NCBI GenBank assembly: GCA_949292785.1
Contig: CASFBK010000001.1
Location: forward strand, 124,001-188,000
From: an uncultured Eubacteriales bacterium
GTDB lineage: Bacteria > Bacillota > Clostridia > Lachnospirales > Lachnospiraceae
DNA: 64,000 bases
Direction: 5' to 3'
The translations under genes and the position numbers were made by a program. The notes under the pieces are model-generated. The model did not search any database, was not told where the DNA came from, and saw only the letters and a list, made by a program, of their open reading frames with translations. How positions within the stretch are numbered: the first letter of the stretch is position 1; each line of letters begins with the position of its first letter. Positions 1 to 8,743 of the stretch are shown here, piece after piece.

Positions 1-215
1 CTGGAGATACAGGTTCACCGGAAGTTCAGGTTGCTATTTTAACAGCAAGAATTCAGGAATTAACAGAGCATCTGAAAGAGAATCCGAAGGATCATCATTC
101 CAGAAGAGGACTTTTAAAAATGGTAGGTCAGAGACGTGGTTTACTTGCGTACTTAAAGAAAACTGATATTGAAAGATATCGTACTTTAATTGACCGTTTA
201 GGTATCAGAAAGTAA
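1..215 (+). CDS. rpsO: 30S ribosomal protein S15 (5' truncated by window edge)
   Basis: Only the C-terminal 70 or so residues are inside the window; codons are read from base 3 and end at TAA 213-215. The visible residues [13 protein letters not shown] and the later [15 protein letters not shown] and LIDRLGIRK are the diagnostic S15 core, which binds 16S rRNA in the small-subunit platform. The gene is followed by a strong intrinsic terminator and then by pnp. rpsO-pnp is a widely conserved pair, so both family and context agree. Confidence 0.97.
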   Translation, partial: GDTGSPEVQVAILTARIQELTEHLKENPKDHHSRRGLLKMVGQRRGLLAYLKKTDIERYRTLIDRLGIRK

Positions 216-232
216 TTTTCTGGTGGTTATAG

Positions 233-260
233 AAAATAGAGCGGAGTTCCGCTCTATTTT
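233..260 (+). terminator. rpsO intrinsic terminator
   Basis: A perfect 13-bp inverted repeat (AAAATAGAGCGGA at 233-245 with TCCGCTCTATTTT at 248-260) lies 18 bases after the rpsO stop. The last four bases of the 3' arm supply a short T tract, so it can act as a terminator or as a 3'-end-stabilising hairpin that partly separates rpsO from pnp. Confidence 0.8.
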
Positions 261-307
261 CGTAATGTAAAGATTTTTTAGGATAGGAATACCAAAATCA
301 GTAATTC

Positions 308-384
308 GGCAGAAGGCACTCCCGAGACCACTGAGATGTACATAAATTTTTATGTATGGCTCAGTAGTTTCGGTATCTTCTGCC
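308..384 (+). promoter_or_regulatory. Long hairpin in the pnp leader
   Basis: GGCAGAAG (308-315) pairs with CTTCTGCC (377-384), CCGAGACCACTGAG (322-335) pairs with CTCAGTAGTTTCGG (360-373, one mismatch and one wobble), and TACATAAA pairs with TTTATGTA around 339-355. The whole 77-base segment folds into one long, nearly continuous stem that ends 50 bases before the pnp start codon. In enterobacteria the pnp mRNA carries a long leader stem cut by RNase III and used for autoregulation; the same logic is inferred here from position and shape only. Confidence 0.65.
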
Positions 385-433
385 ATAACGGAGGGCAAAG
401 CCTTCTGAAATATATATGAAGGAGATAGAAAAT

Positions 434-2527
434 ATGTACAAACAGTTTACAATGGAGCTTGCAGGAAAAACGCTTCGCGTAGATATTGGAAGAGTTGCTG
501 CACAGGCAAATGGAGCTGCTTTGATGCACTATGGTGACACCGTAGTATTGTGTACCGCCACAGCATCTGAGAAGCCAAGAGAGGGAATTGATTTCTTCCC
601 ATTAAGTGTAGAATACGAAGAAAAGTTATATTCTGTAGGAAAAATTCCGGGAGGATTTAATAAGAGAGAAGGAAAAGCATCAGAAAATGCAATTTTAACT
701 TCCCGTGTTATTGACCGTCCGATGCGTCCTTTGTTTCCAAAGGATTACCGCAATGATGTAACCTTAAATAATCTGGTTATGAGCGTAGACCCGGAATGCC
801 GTCCGGAAATTGTAGCAATGCTTGGTTCTGCTATTGCAACCAGTATTTCCGATATTCCGTTTGCAGGACCTTGTGCGACTACTCAGGTAGGAATGATAGA
901 TGGAGAATTCATCCTTAATCCAAGTCAGGAACAGTGGAAAAACGGCGATTTGAATCTGACCGTAGCTTCTACCAGTGAAAAAGTGATTATGATTGAAGCC
1001 GGAGCAAACGAGATTCCGGAAGCCAAAATGATTGAAGCAATTTATATGGCTCATGAAATTAACCAGACCATTATTGCATTTATCAATGAAATCGTAGCAG
1101 AAGTTGGAAAACCAAAGCACGAATATACCAGCTGTGCAGTACCGGAAGAATTGTTTGCGGCTATTAAGGAAATCGTACCGCCGGAAACCATGGAAGAAGC
1201 GGTATTTACTGATGTAAAACAGGTGCGTGAAGAAAATATCAGAAAGATTACAGAGCAGTTAGAAGAAGCATTTGCAGAGAACGAAGAGTGGCTTGCTGTA
1301 TTAGGTGAAGCAATTTATCAGTATCAGAAGAAGACAGTCCGCAAGATGATTTTAAAGGATCATAAGCGTCCGGATGGTCGTGCCATCGACCAGATTCGTC
1401 CGCTGGCAGCAGAAGTAGACCTGATTCCAAGAGTACACGGTTCCGCTATGTTTACACGTGGACAAACCCAGATTTGCGATGTGGTTACTTTAGCACCTTT
1501 ATCTGAAGTGCAGAGAATTGACGGATTAGATGAGAATGAAGTAAATAAGCGCTATATGCATCATTATAACTTCCCGTCCTATTCGGTTGGTGAGACAAAG
1601 CCAAGCAGAGGACCGGGACGTCGTGAAATCGGACATGGTGCATTGGCAGAGCGTGCATTGATTCCGGTTCTTCCGTCTGAAGAGGAATTCCCGTATGCAA
1701 TCCGTGCCGTATCCGAGACCTTTGAGTCCAACGGTTCTACCTCCATGGCGTCTACCTGTGCTTCCTGTATGGCACTGATGGCAGCCGGAGTACCGATTAA
1801 GAAAATGGTAGCAGGTATTTCCTGTGGTCTGGTAACCGGAGATACGGATGATGATTATATCGTACTTACCGATATTCAGGGACTGGAAGACTTCTTTGGC
1901 GATATGGACTTTAAGGTAACCGGTACTCACGAAGGTATTACAGCAATCCAGATGGATATTAAAATTCATGGTCTGACCCGTCCTATCGTAGAGGAAGCTA
2001 TTGCAAGAACCAGAGAAGCAAGACTTTATATTATGGATGAGGTAATGTCAAAAGCCATTGCAGAGCCGAGAAAAGAAGTTGGAACATATGCACCAAAGAT
2101 TATCCAGATTCAGATTGACCCTGCTAAAATTGGTGATGTGGTGGGTCAGCGTGGAAAGACCATCAATGCAATTATTGAGCAGACTGGTGTAAAGATTGAT
2201 ATTACAGATGAAGGTGCTGTTTCCGTATGCGGAACAGACAAGGAAATGATGGACAAGGCTGTTGAGATGATTCAGATTATTACCACTGACTTTGAAGCAG
2301 GTCAGATTTTTGTCGGAAAGGTAATCAGCATCAAAGAATTCGGTGCTTTCCTTGAGTTTGCACCTGGAAAAGAAGGAATGGTTCACATTTCCAAGATATC
2401 CAAAGAACGTATCAACCGTGTGGAAGATGTTCTGACACTGGGTGATGTAGTAAAAGTAATCTGTCTTGGAAAAGATAAGATGGGAAGAATCAGTTTCTCC
2501 ATCAAGGATGTTCCGGCAGAAGCATAA
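434..2527 (+). CDS. pnp: Polyribonucleotide nucleotidyltransferase (PNPase)
   Basis: Phosphorolytic 3'-5' exoribonuclease of mRNA decay, 697 residues, usual family length. Two RNase PH-like domains are separated by an alpha-helical segment; the second carries the FTRGQTQ and GPGRREIGHGALAERAL signatures of the active core. A KH domain (GxxGKTINAIIEQTG, about residues 555-610) and a terminal S1 domain (VGKVISIKEFGAFLEF, about 620-690) bind RNA. An ATG exists 18 bases upstream, but it overlaps the AAGGAG site at 419-424, so ATG 434 with 9-base spacing is the better start. A long leader hairpin precedes it and an intrinsic terminator follows. Confidence 0.98.
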   Translation: MYKQFTMELAGKTLRVDIGRVAAQANGAALMHYGDTVVLCTATASEKPREGIDFFPLSVEYEEKLYSVGKIPGGFNKREGKASENAILTSRVIDRPMRPLFPKDYRNDVTLNNLVMSVDPECRPEIVAMLGSAIATSISDIPFAGPCATTQVGMIDGEFILNPSQEQWKNGDLNLTVASTSEKVIMIEAGANEIPEAKMIEAIYMAHEINQTIIAFINEIVAEVGKPKHEYTSCAVPEELFAAIKEIVPPETMEEAVFTDVKQVREENIRKITEQLEEAFAENEEWLAVLGEAIYQYQKKTVRKMILKDHKRPDGRAIDQIRPLAAEVDLIPRVHGSAMFTRGQTQICDVVTLAPLSEVQRIDGLDENEVNKRYMHHYNFPSYSVGETKPSRGPGRREIGHGALAERALIPVLPSEEEFPYAIRAVSETFESNGSTSMASTCASCMALMAAGVPIKKMVAGISCGLVTGDTDDDYIVLTDIQGLEDFFGDMDFKVTGTHEGITAIQMDIKIHGLTRPIVEEAIARTREARLYIMDEVMSKAIAEPRKEVGTYAPKIIQIQIDPAKIGDVVGQRGKTINAIIEQTGVKIDITDEGAVSVCGTDKEMMDKAVEMIQIITTDFEAGQIFVGKVISIKEFGAFLEFAPGKEGMVHISKISKERINRVEDVLTLGDVVKVICLGKDKMGRISFSIKDVPAEA

Positions 2528-2537
2528 AACAAATGAG

Positions 2538-2577
2538 GAGGTTTGTCTTTGAAAAATGTCAAAGGCAAACCTCTTTT
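2538..2577 (+). terminator. pnp intrinsic terminator
   Basis: GAGGTTTGTCTTTG (2538-2551) pairs with CAAAGGCAAACCTC (2560-2573) with one wobble, followed by TTTTCT. It begins 10 bases after the pnp stop codon. Confidence 0.85.
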
Positions 2578-2583
2578 CTATTG

Positions 2584-2592
2584 CATATAGTA
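2584..2592 (+). promoter_or_regulatory. CATATAGTA box upstream of the subtilase gene
   Basis: CATATAGTA fits the CATAnnnTA shape of sigma-K -10 elements and is one base from the CATACAnT of sigma-E. The same decamer GCATATAGTA recurs before the genes at 9697 and 52609. No convincing -35 element is visible because the pnp terminator occupies that position, so sporulation control is a hypothesis. Confidence 0.35.
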
Positions 2593-2611
2593 ATAGAAAA
2601 AGGAAATAAAA

Positions 2612-3499
2612 ATGGACAGAGTCAGAAAAATCATGAGGGTGGAGCAGGCATACCGTAAAGGATATTTTGGTGAGAAAATAGGCGTCGCAGTTTTGGATAC
2701 CGGTATCTATCTGCATCCGGATTTTGAAAAAAGGGTAATATGTTTTCGAGATTATATTAGTGGCAGAACAACACCTTATGATGATAATGGCCATGGAACG
2801 CATATTGCAGGAATCATTGGCGGAAGTGGAGCAGCCTCTGCCGGAAAATATATGGGGATTGCTCCAAGATGTCATTTTATCATTATAAAAATTTTAGACC
2901 GAAAAGGGAATGGAAATACCGAAAATGTGGTAGAATCCATAAAATGGCTGGTAGCACAGAAAGAGCAATACCAAATCCGAATTATAAATATTTCGATTGG
3001 AATGGTGTTGGATGCAGAAAGCGCAGAGCGTAAGAAGCTGTTGCAGGCAGTGGATTATGCCTGGGATAATGGAATTGCTGTGGTGGCCGCAGCAGGAAAC
3101 AACGGACCGGAAGAAAATAGCGTAACAGTTCCCGGAGTTTCCAGAAAGATTATTACGGTAGGGTGTTACGATGATACCAAGGAAGAAATCGGGGCATCCA
3201 GATTAAAGCCTGATTATTCCGGACAGGGACCCACCGACAGCTGTATTGTAAAACCGGAGCTGGTAGTTCCAGGAACAAATGTGATTAGCTGTGCATCCAC
3301 TTCGGGAAGTTATATGAAAAAGAGTGGAACTTCAATGGCAGCACCTATGGTGAGCGGAAGTATTGCACTGTTGCTCTCAAAATATCCCAGATTTTCTCCG
3401 GCAGAGATAAAATTGCGTCTGTATGAAAGAGCAGTGGATTTGGGACTTCCTACTTCGAAACAGGGGTGGGGAATGGTGGACATTGGAAGATTATTGTGA
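2612..3499 (+). CDS. Subtilisin-like (S8) serine protease, probably intracellular
   Basis: 295 residues with the full subtilase triad: Asp29 in VLDTGI, His61 in NGHGTHIAG and Ser241 in GTSMAAPMVSG; the oxyanion Asn is in AAAGNNGPEEN. There is no signal peptide and no long propeptide: the catalytic Asp sits only 29 residues from the start. It therefore resembles the intracellular subtilases of Firmicutes rather than secreted subtilisin. The start is an ATG behind AAAAAGGAAAT. It stands alone between the pnp terminator and cls. The CATATAGTA box just upstream suggests possible sporulation-stage expression, but the substrate is unknown. Confidence 0.88.
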   Translation: MDRVRKIMRVEQAYRKGYFGEKIGVAVLDTGIYLHPDFEKRVICFRDYISGRTTPYDDNGHGTHIAGIIGGSGAASAGKYMGIAPRCHFIIIKILDRKGNGNTENVVESIKWLVAQKEQYQIRIINISIGMVLDAESAERKKLLQAVDYAWDNGIAVVAAAGNNGPEENSVTVPGVSRKIITVGCYDDTKEEIGASRLKPDYSGQGPTDSCIVKPELVVPGTNVISCASTSGSYMKKSGTSMAAPMVSGSIALLLSKYPRFSPAEIKLRLYERAVDLGLPTSKQGWGMVDIGRLL

Positions 3500-3537
3500 T
3501 AAAGTAACAGAGATGATATACATGAGAGGATGATTTT

Positions 3538-5076
3538 TTGAAGAAGATAAAGAAGCTTTTACTGGGAAGGGCTACCATTGTTGCCTTGGCAATTCTGGTG
3601 CAGTTATTATGGATATTGTCATTTTTAAGTGGAGTTATCGTAAAATATTCTTTTGTAAATACGGTTATAAAGATAATTGCAATTTTGGTGGTTTTGATTA
3701 TTGTAAACAAAAGAAGCGAGCCGTCTTATAAGATTGCGTGGTCCTTTGTGATACTGAGCATTCCGATTGTGGGACTGCTGATTTACTTTATATTTGGGCG
3801 TTCAGAGCTGACAAGAAGAACCAGAAAACGGATGGAAACGATTAATCGTGAACTGGAAAAAGAGCTCCCGGATGGCACGCAGTATATGGAGGAACTGAAA
3901 AAAAAGGATAAAAGTATCTACAACCAGGTGAAATACATTAATGACTGGGCATGTTTTCCGGTTTACCGTAATACGGCTACCAAATATTACCGGGTAGGAG
4001 AGGAAATGTTTCCGGATATTCTGAAGGCATTAAAGAGTGCGGAACACTTTATTTTTATAGAGTATTTCATTGTAGAAGAAGGTGTAATGTTTAATCAGAT
4101 ACTGGATATTTTAAAGGAGAAGGCTGCCAAGGGGGTAGATGTACGATTTATCTATGATGATTTTGGAAGCGTAACTACACTGCCGGCAGATTATTATAAG
4201 AAGATGCGTTCCTTTGGAATTCAGTGCGTGAAGTTCAATCCGCTGTATCCGGTGATGTCTGTTATTATGAACAACAGAGATCACCGGAAAATTCTGGTGA
4301 TAGACGGTAAGGTGGGCTTTACCGGAGGAATCAACCTGGCAGATGAATATATCAATAAGGTGAAGCGTTTCGGTTACTGGAAGGATACGGGACTTCGGCT
4401 GACCGGAGAGGCTGTATGGAGCTTTACCGTGATGTTTCTGGAAATGTGGAGCTATATTACGAAGGAGAACCAGGGAGACATTACAATATTCAAACCTCAG
4501 GTCCATCAGCAGGAGGTGTTTGAGGATGACGGATATGTACAGCCTTATGATGACAGCCCTCTGGACCATGAGACTTCGGGCGAAAACATTTACCTGAATA
4601 TTATCAGCCGGGCAAAGGATTACGTCTACATTTTCACTCCTTATCTGATACCGGACCATCAGCTGCTGAAATGTCTGGAAAATGCGGCAAAAAGCGGTAT
4701 AGATGTCCGGATTATTATGCCTGGAATCCCGGATAAGCGAGTGGTATATTGGATGGGACAGTCTTATTATGAAGAACTTTTGGAATGTGGCGTTAAAATC
4801 TATCAGTACAAGCCGGGGTTTGTTCATGCAAAATGCTTTGTGTGTGATGATGAAATTGCAACGGTAGGAAGTATTAATCTGGATTACCGCAGTCTGTATC
4901 TTCATTTTGAATGTGGTGTGTGGATGTATCAGTCTTCGGCGGTGGTGCAGGTAAAGGAAGATATTATGGACACGTTAAAAGAATGTGAGGAAATTACAAT
5001 GGAGTTCTGCCGGAAAAGACCGGCAGTAATCCGCACTTTTTTGGGTGTTCTGAAAATATTTACACCATTATTGTAA
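3538..5076 (+). CDS. cls: Cardiolipin synthase (phospholipase D family)
   Basis: Membrane enzyme that condenses two phosphatidylglycerols into cardiolipin. 512 residues, close to bacterial ClsA. Two N-terminal transmembrane helices (about residues 10-60, PLDc_N type) precede two HKD phosphodiesterase motifs: HRKILVIDG at His249 and HAKCFVCDDE at His430, each followed by a GG/GS and N motif. It starts at TTG 3538, eight bases after GAGAGGA; no better ATG lies in frame nearby. The gene converges on the carboxypeptidase gene with only six bases between their 3' ends, and I see no terminator between them. Confidence 0.95.
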   Translation: MKKIKKLLLGRATIVALAILVQLLWILSFLSGVIVKYSFVNTVIKIIAILVVLIIVNKRSEPSYKIAWSFVILSIPIVGLLIYFIFGRSELTRRTRKRMETINRELEKELPDGTQYMEELKKKDKSIYNQVKYINDWACFPVYRNTATKYYRVGEEMFPDILKALKSAEHFIFIEYFIVEEGVMFNQILDILKEKAAKGVDVRFIYDDFGSVTTLPADYYKKMRSFGIQCVKFNPLYPVMSVIMNNRDHRKILVIDGKVGFTGGINLADEYINKVKRFGYWKDTGLRLTGEAVWSFTVMFLEMWSYITKENQGDITIFKPQVHQQEVFEDDGYVQPYDDSPLDHETSGENIYLNIISRAKDYVYIFTPYLIPDHQLLKCLENAAKSGIDVRIIMPGIPDKRVVYWMGQSYYEELLECGVKIYQYKPGFVHAKCFVCDDEIATVGSINLDYRSLYLHFECGVWMYQSSAVVQVKEDIMDTLKECEEITMEFCRKRPAVIRTFLGVLKIFTPLL

Positions 5077-5082
5077 CAGCAA

Positions 5083-6258
5083 TCAGGAGACAAAGAATGC
5101 ATCCAGTGCACGCTTGAAATAATCCCTGAAGCTTGCTTTGTCTACTGCATTTTTGAATAAGATATTTACGGAACCGATTTCTTTTCCGTCCAGCTTGTAA
5201 ACTGCTTTTCCTGCGATAGAAGATTTTTTCAGGGGAGCAGAAACGGTATCCGGAAGCTTCAGCTCCTTGGTTACTTTTGAAAGGTCAGCTCCGGTTACAT
5301 CCAGATAAGAAAAACCGGATTCATAAGCAATGGGGACAGAATCCGCCACTCCTCCATTTACTACAAGTTCGGGTAATGCGTCCTGATTTTCATCACGGTA
5401 GATTTTGCATTTAGCAAAACCGTAGTTTAAAAGTGTTACTGCGTCCTGAAAACGAACCTTGTAGTCCGGGGCTGCCATGACTACGGCAATCAGTTCCATT
5501 CCGTCACGTTCGGCGGTGGCAGATAAACAGTATTTGGCAAGATTGGTTGAACCGGTTTTTAATCCGGTGGCATACTCATATTGCTTAATGAGCTTGTTGG
5601 TATTTGTCAAGCCGAATTCGGAAGAGCCTTTTGCAGTAACGTGGGTAATCGTGTCCATCCATACGGTACAGTAATTATGTATTTGAGGATATTTTGTAAT
5701 TAATTCCCGGGACATTAAAGCAACATCATAGGCTGTGGTCATATGTCCGTCTGTGTCCAGCCCGCAGCAGTTGACAAAGGTGGTATCTTTCATACCAAGT
5801 TCTTTGGCGCGCTGATTCATCTGGTTTACAAATTCCTGTTCACTTCCGCAGATATATTCTGCCATGGCGACACAGGCGTCATTAGCGCTTGCTATGGAGA
5901 TACATTTCAGCATAGTGTCAACTGTCTGGGTTTCACCGGGTTCTAAGTATACCTGGGAACCGCCCATACTGGCAGCATAATCGGATACTGTTACTGTATC
6001 ATCCAGGGTAATGGTTCCTTTTTCCAAAGCATCAAAAATTAGAATCATTGTCATGATTTTAGTGATGCTGGCAGGATGAAGAGAAGTATGGGAATCTTTT
6101 TCGTAAATTACCTGTCCGGTAGAGGCTTCCATTAAGACAACAGAGGGAGCCGAAACAGCTACTTCTTCCGTAGTGGTCTGGTCAGCTGTCGAAGCGGTAG
6201 GAAGAACAGAGCTAAGCAGCATGGCTGCCGACAAAAATAGAGATAAAATACAACGCAT
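5083..6258 (-). CDS. D-alanyl-D-alanine carboxypeptidase (penicillin-binding, DacF type)
   Basis: Trims the terminal D-Ala from peptidoglycan pentapeptides outside the membrane. 391 residues. An N-terminal signal peptide (residues 1 to about 25) leads to the S11 peptidase motifs SxxK at Ser64-Lys67, SAN at 124-126 and KTG at 234-236. A C-terminal PBP5-like beta domain and a short amphipathic end (DYFKRALDAFFVS) follow, the usual membrane tether. A longer reading frame runs 39 codons upstream, but ATG 6258 has GGAGG seven bases before it and starts directly with the signal peptide. It is the only minus-strand gene in the first 24 kb. A paralogue lies at 9697. Confidence 0.93.
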   Translation of the reverse strand: MRCILSLFLSAAMLLSSVLPTASTADQTTTEEVAVSAPSVVLMEASTGQVIYEKDSHTSLHPASITKIMTMILIFDALEKGTITLDDTVTVSDYAASMGGSQVYLEPGETQTVDTMLKCISIASANDACVAMAEYICGSEQEFVNQMNQRAKELGMKDTTFVNCCGLDTDGHMTTAYDVALMSRELITKYPQIHNYCTVWMDTITHVTAKGSSEFGLTNTNKLIKQYEYATGLKTGSTNLAKYCLSATAERDGMELIAVVMAAPDYKVRFQDAVTLLNYGFAKCKIYRDENQDALPELVVNGGVADSVPIAYESGFSYLDVTGADLSKVTKELKLPDTVSAPLKKSSIAGKAVYKLDGKEIGSVNILFKNAVDKASFRDYFKRALDAFFVS

Positions 6259-6361
6259 GGCAAAACCTCCAAATGTTATAGTACAGTTTAAGCAAGGTGC
6301 CTGTCTATTATTCCTGTTTCCTTGCAGGAGTGGAATAGAAAGGGAAAGGAAAGGCAGTAAT

Positions 6362-7219
6362 ATGATAAAAATCATTATAATTATCTTTTTGATAGGTGTT
6401 CTTTTCGTTATCTGGCAGAAATGGGAGCTGACCCGTTTTGAAGTAACGGATTATATTGTGGTTTCGGAAAAACTAAATAATCCGCACCGTGCCGTAGTGA
6501 TTGCAGACCTTCATGGTTTTACCTATGGAAAAAAAAATCAGCGATTATTACAAGCAGTCCAAAGATGCAATCCCGAAATGATTCTAATTCCGGGAGATTT
6601 AATTGTATCAAAATATTCCGATACCTTTGGAACGGCTTTGGAGTTTTTACGAGAATTAGTAAAAATTGCTCCGGTATATTATAGCTTTGGCAATCATGAG
6701 ACACGTTTAAGAGACCAGAAGAGAATCAATTATCAGCCCTTTTGGAACTATATAGAAGAAGTAAAACGCACAGGGGTGCAGATTCTTAATAATGAGAGTA
6801 TTTCGTTTCCGGAAGCAGAAGAGATACGGATTACCGGTCTGGAGCTTCCTATAGCGTATTATGAAAAAGGCAGAATTGTTCCTATGGAGCAGGCGTATTT
6901 AAAGGAATTCCTGCCAAAACCGGAGGGAGAAGCTTATGATATTCTGCTGGCCCACAATCCTGCATACGCAGAACGTTATGCCCAGTGGGGTGCTGATATT
7001 ACTTTTTGCGGACATAATCACGGTGGCTTGATACGAATACCGGGCATAGGCAGCTTATTGTCCCCACAGCTTACCCTGTTTCCCAAATATGATGCAGGAC
7101 GATTTGAAAAAGAGGGAAAAGAGATTATCGTAAGCCGTGGACTTGGCACGCATACCTTTCATATTCGGATTTTTAACCGGGCTGAATTAGTGAATATTCA
7201 ATTTTTTCCGAAAAAATGA
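6362..7219 (+). CDS. Membrane-anchored metallophosphoesterase
   Basis: Calcineurin-like phosphoesterase of the YkuE/YaeI type, 285 residues. One N-terminal membrane helix (residues 3-18) anchors it. Metal ligands are visible in ADLHGFTYG, IPGDLIVSK, SFGNHETR, LAHNP and FCGHNHGG. Members of this family hydrolyse phosphoesters such as UDP-diacylglucosamine or act near the cell envelope; the substrate here is not shown. ATG 6362 is chosen because it begins with the membrane helix; the reading frame is open 63 codons further upstream, but that part overlaps the divergent carboxypeptidase gene and carries no domain. Confidence 0.87.
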   Translation: MIKIIIIIFLIGVLFVIWQKWELTRFEVTDYIVVSEKLNNPHRAVVIADLHGFTYGKKNQRLLQAVQRCNPEMILIPGDLIVSKYSDTFGTALEFLRELVKIAPVYYSFGNHETRLRDQKRINYQPFWNYIEEVKRTGVQILNNESISFPEAEEIRITGLELPIAYYEKGRIVPMEQAYLKEFLPKPEGEAYDILLAHNPAYAERYAQWGADITFCGHNHGGLIRIPGIGSLLSPQLTLFPKYDAGRFEKEGKEIIVSRGLGTHTFHIRIFNRAELVNIQFFPKK

Positions 7220-7289
7220 GAAATACACAAACAAGACAACAACTTGTAGTAAGAAAACGATATATCCTACTAAATATTGTAAATTTTTC

Positions 7290-7318
7290 TTGAAATTTTT
7301 CATATCAGAAGGTAAAAT
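7290..7318 (+). promoter_or_regulatory. Sigma-A promoter for scpA-scpB
   Basis: TTGAAA (7290-7295), 17-base spacer, TAAAAT (7313-7318). It lies 30 bases before the scpA start codon. Confidence 0.7.
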
Positions 7319-7348
7319 AGATATGTTAGAGAGTATGGGAGCGTGTGT

Positions 7349-8095
7349 ATGGAATTAACAGTCAAGCTGCAGGTGTTCGAAGGTCCGTTGGACTTGCTGT
7401 TGCATCTGCTTGAAAAAAATAAAGTAAATATATATGACATTCCGATTGTAGAGATAACCAATCAGTACCTGGCGTATATTAGTGAGATGAAGCGTCAGGA
7501 TTTGAATATTATGAGTGAGTTTCTGGTAATGGCAGCTACCCTGATTGACATTAAGTCCAAGATGCTGCTGCCAAAGGAAGAGAACGAAGAAGAGGAAGAA
7601 GATCCAAGAGCAGAGCTGGTTCAGAAGCTGTTAGAGTACAAGATGTACAAATGCATGTCTTATGAATTAAAAGACCGGCAGATAGAGGCGGAGAGAGTTT
7701 TGTTTAAGGTTCCCACCATTCCGGAAGAGGTGAGAAAGTATGAGGAGCCGGTCAATATAGAAGAACTGGTTTCTGATATCACATTAAAGAAGCTGAACGC
7801 TATATTTAAGTCCATCATGAAGAAGCAGGTGGACAAGATTGACCCGATTCGTTCTCAGTTTGGAAAGATAGAGAAGGAAGAGGTTTCCTTAGAGGAACGC
7901 ATGGAATATCTGGAACATTATGCTATGCTACATAGGAATTTCAGTTTTCGGGGGCTGTTGGAAGCACAGAGCAGCAAGATGGAAGTTATTGTTACTTTCC
8001 TGGCAATTTTAGAGCTAATGAAAACGGGAAAGATTTTTATTTCTCAGGAAAATATCTTTGATGATATTTTAATTGAATCAAAGGTTGCAGCATAG
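7349..8095 (+). CDS. scpA: Segregation and condensation protein A
   Basis: Kleisin subunit that bridges SMC heads in the bacterial condensin. 248 residues. The N-terminal FEGPLDLLLHLLEKNKVNIYDIPI signature (residues 8-31) is diagnostic, an acidic linker (EENEEEEEDPRAE) follows, and the C-terminal winged helix is rich in FLAILELMKTGKI. A GTG at 7343 is possible, but ATG 7349 has GGGAG at the right distance. It is followed by scpB after 19 bases, the universal Firmicute arrangement, and both act on the nucleoid with SMC. Confidence 0.96.
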   Translation: MELTVKLQVFEGPLDLLLHLLEKNKVNIYDIPIVEITNQYLAYISEMKRQDLNIMSEFLVMAATLIDIKSKMLLPKEENEEEEEDPRAELVQKLLEYKMYKCMSYELKDRQIEAERVLFKVPTIPEEVRKYEEPVNIEELVSDITLKKLNAIFKSIMKKQVDKIDPIRSQFGKIEKEEVSLEERMEYLEHYAMLHRNFSFRGLLEAQSSKMEVIVTFLAILELMKTGKIFISQENIFDDILIESKVAA

Positions 8096-8114
8096 GGCCA
8101 GAAGGAGTAAAATA

Positions 8115-8684
8115 ATGGTATTAGAAGAAAAAGAAGCAATTATTGAAGCGGTTCTCTTTTCTATGGGAGAGTCCGTAGAACTTGCAAAATTGGCTGAGGT
8201 GCTGGAAGTAAGCAAAGAAGAAACAAAAGACATTATTTATAAAATGATGGATAAGTATGAGAAAGAACAGCGCGGAATCCAGATTATTGAGATTGAGGAT
8301 GCATTTCAGATGTGCACCAGAAAGGAAATGTACGAATATCTCATTAAGATTGCGAAGCAGCCGAAACGTCATGTGTTGACAGATGTTTTGCTGGAAACCT
8401 TGTCCATTGTTGCATATAAACAGCCGATTACAAAGTTAGAAATTGAAAAAATACGCGGGGTCTCCTGCGACCACGCTGTAAATAAGCTGGTGGAATATAA
8501 TCTGGTGTGTGAACTTGGCAGACTGGATGCACCGGGAAGACCGTTGCTTTTTGGTACAACAGAGGAGTTTTTGCGAAGCTTCGGAGTGCAGTCATTAGAT
8601 GAGCTTCCAATGTTGAATCCGGAGCAGGTAGAGGAATTTAAACAGCAGGCAGAAGAAGAAATGCATCTAAAACTGGACGTATAA
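8115..8684 (+). CDS. scpB: Segregation and condensation protein B
   Basis: Winged-helix partner of ScpA in the SMC complex, 189 residues. The IIEAVLFSMGESV start, the TLSIVAYKQPITKLEIEKIRGV core and the GRPLLFGTTEEFLRSFGV end are typical of ScpB. AGAAGGAG sits eight bases before ATG 8115; a longer frame upstream would overlap scpA without a ribosome site. Co-transcribed with scpA. Confidence 0.95.
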   Translation: MVLEEKEAIIEAVLFSMGESVELAKLAEVLEVSKEETKDIIYKMMDKYEKEQRGIQIIEIEDAFQMCTRKEMYEYLIKIAKQPKRHVLTDVLLETLSIVAYKQPITKLEIEKIRGVSCDHAVNKLVEYNLVCELGRLDAPGRPLLFGTTEEFLRSFGVQSLDELPMLNPEQVEEFKQQAEEEMHLKLDV

Positions 8685-8743
8685 GAGACATCCAAAGAAA
8701 ATTTAGGTCTAAAAGGCGAGGTAAAACGAAGGAGGAATAAAAA

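Noticed and set aside
2048-2875. 275-codon open frame spanning pnp end and the subtilase start
   Set aside because: It runs antisense through the pnp terminator and two supported genes.
4111-4905. 264-codon open frame opposite cls
   Set aside because: Antisense shadow of a well supported gene with no start signal or domain.
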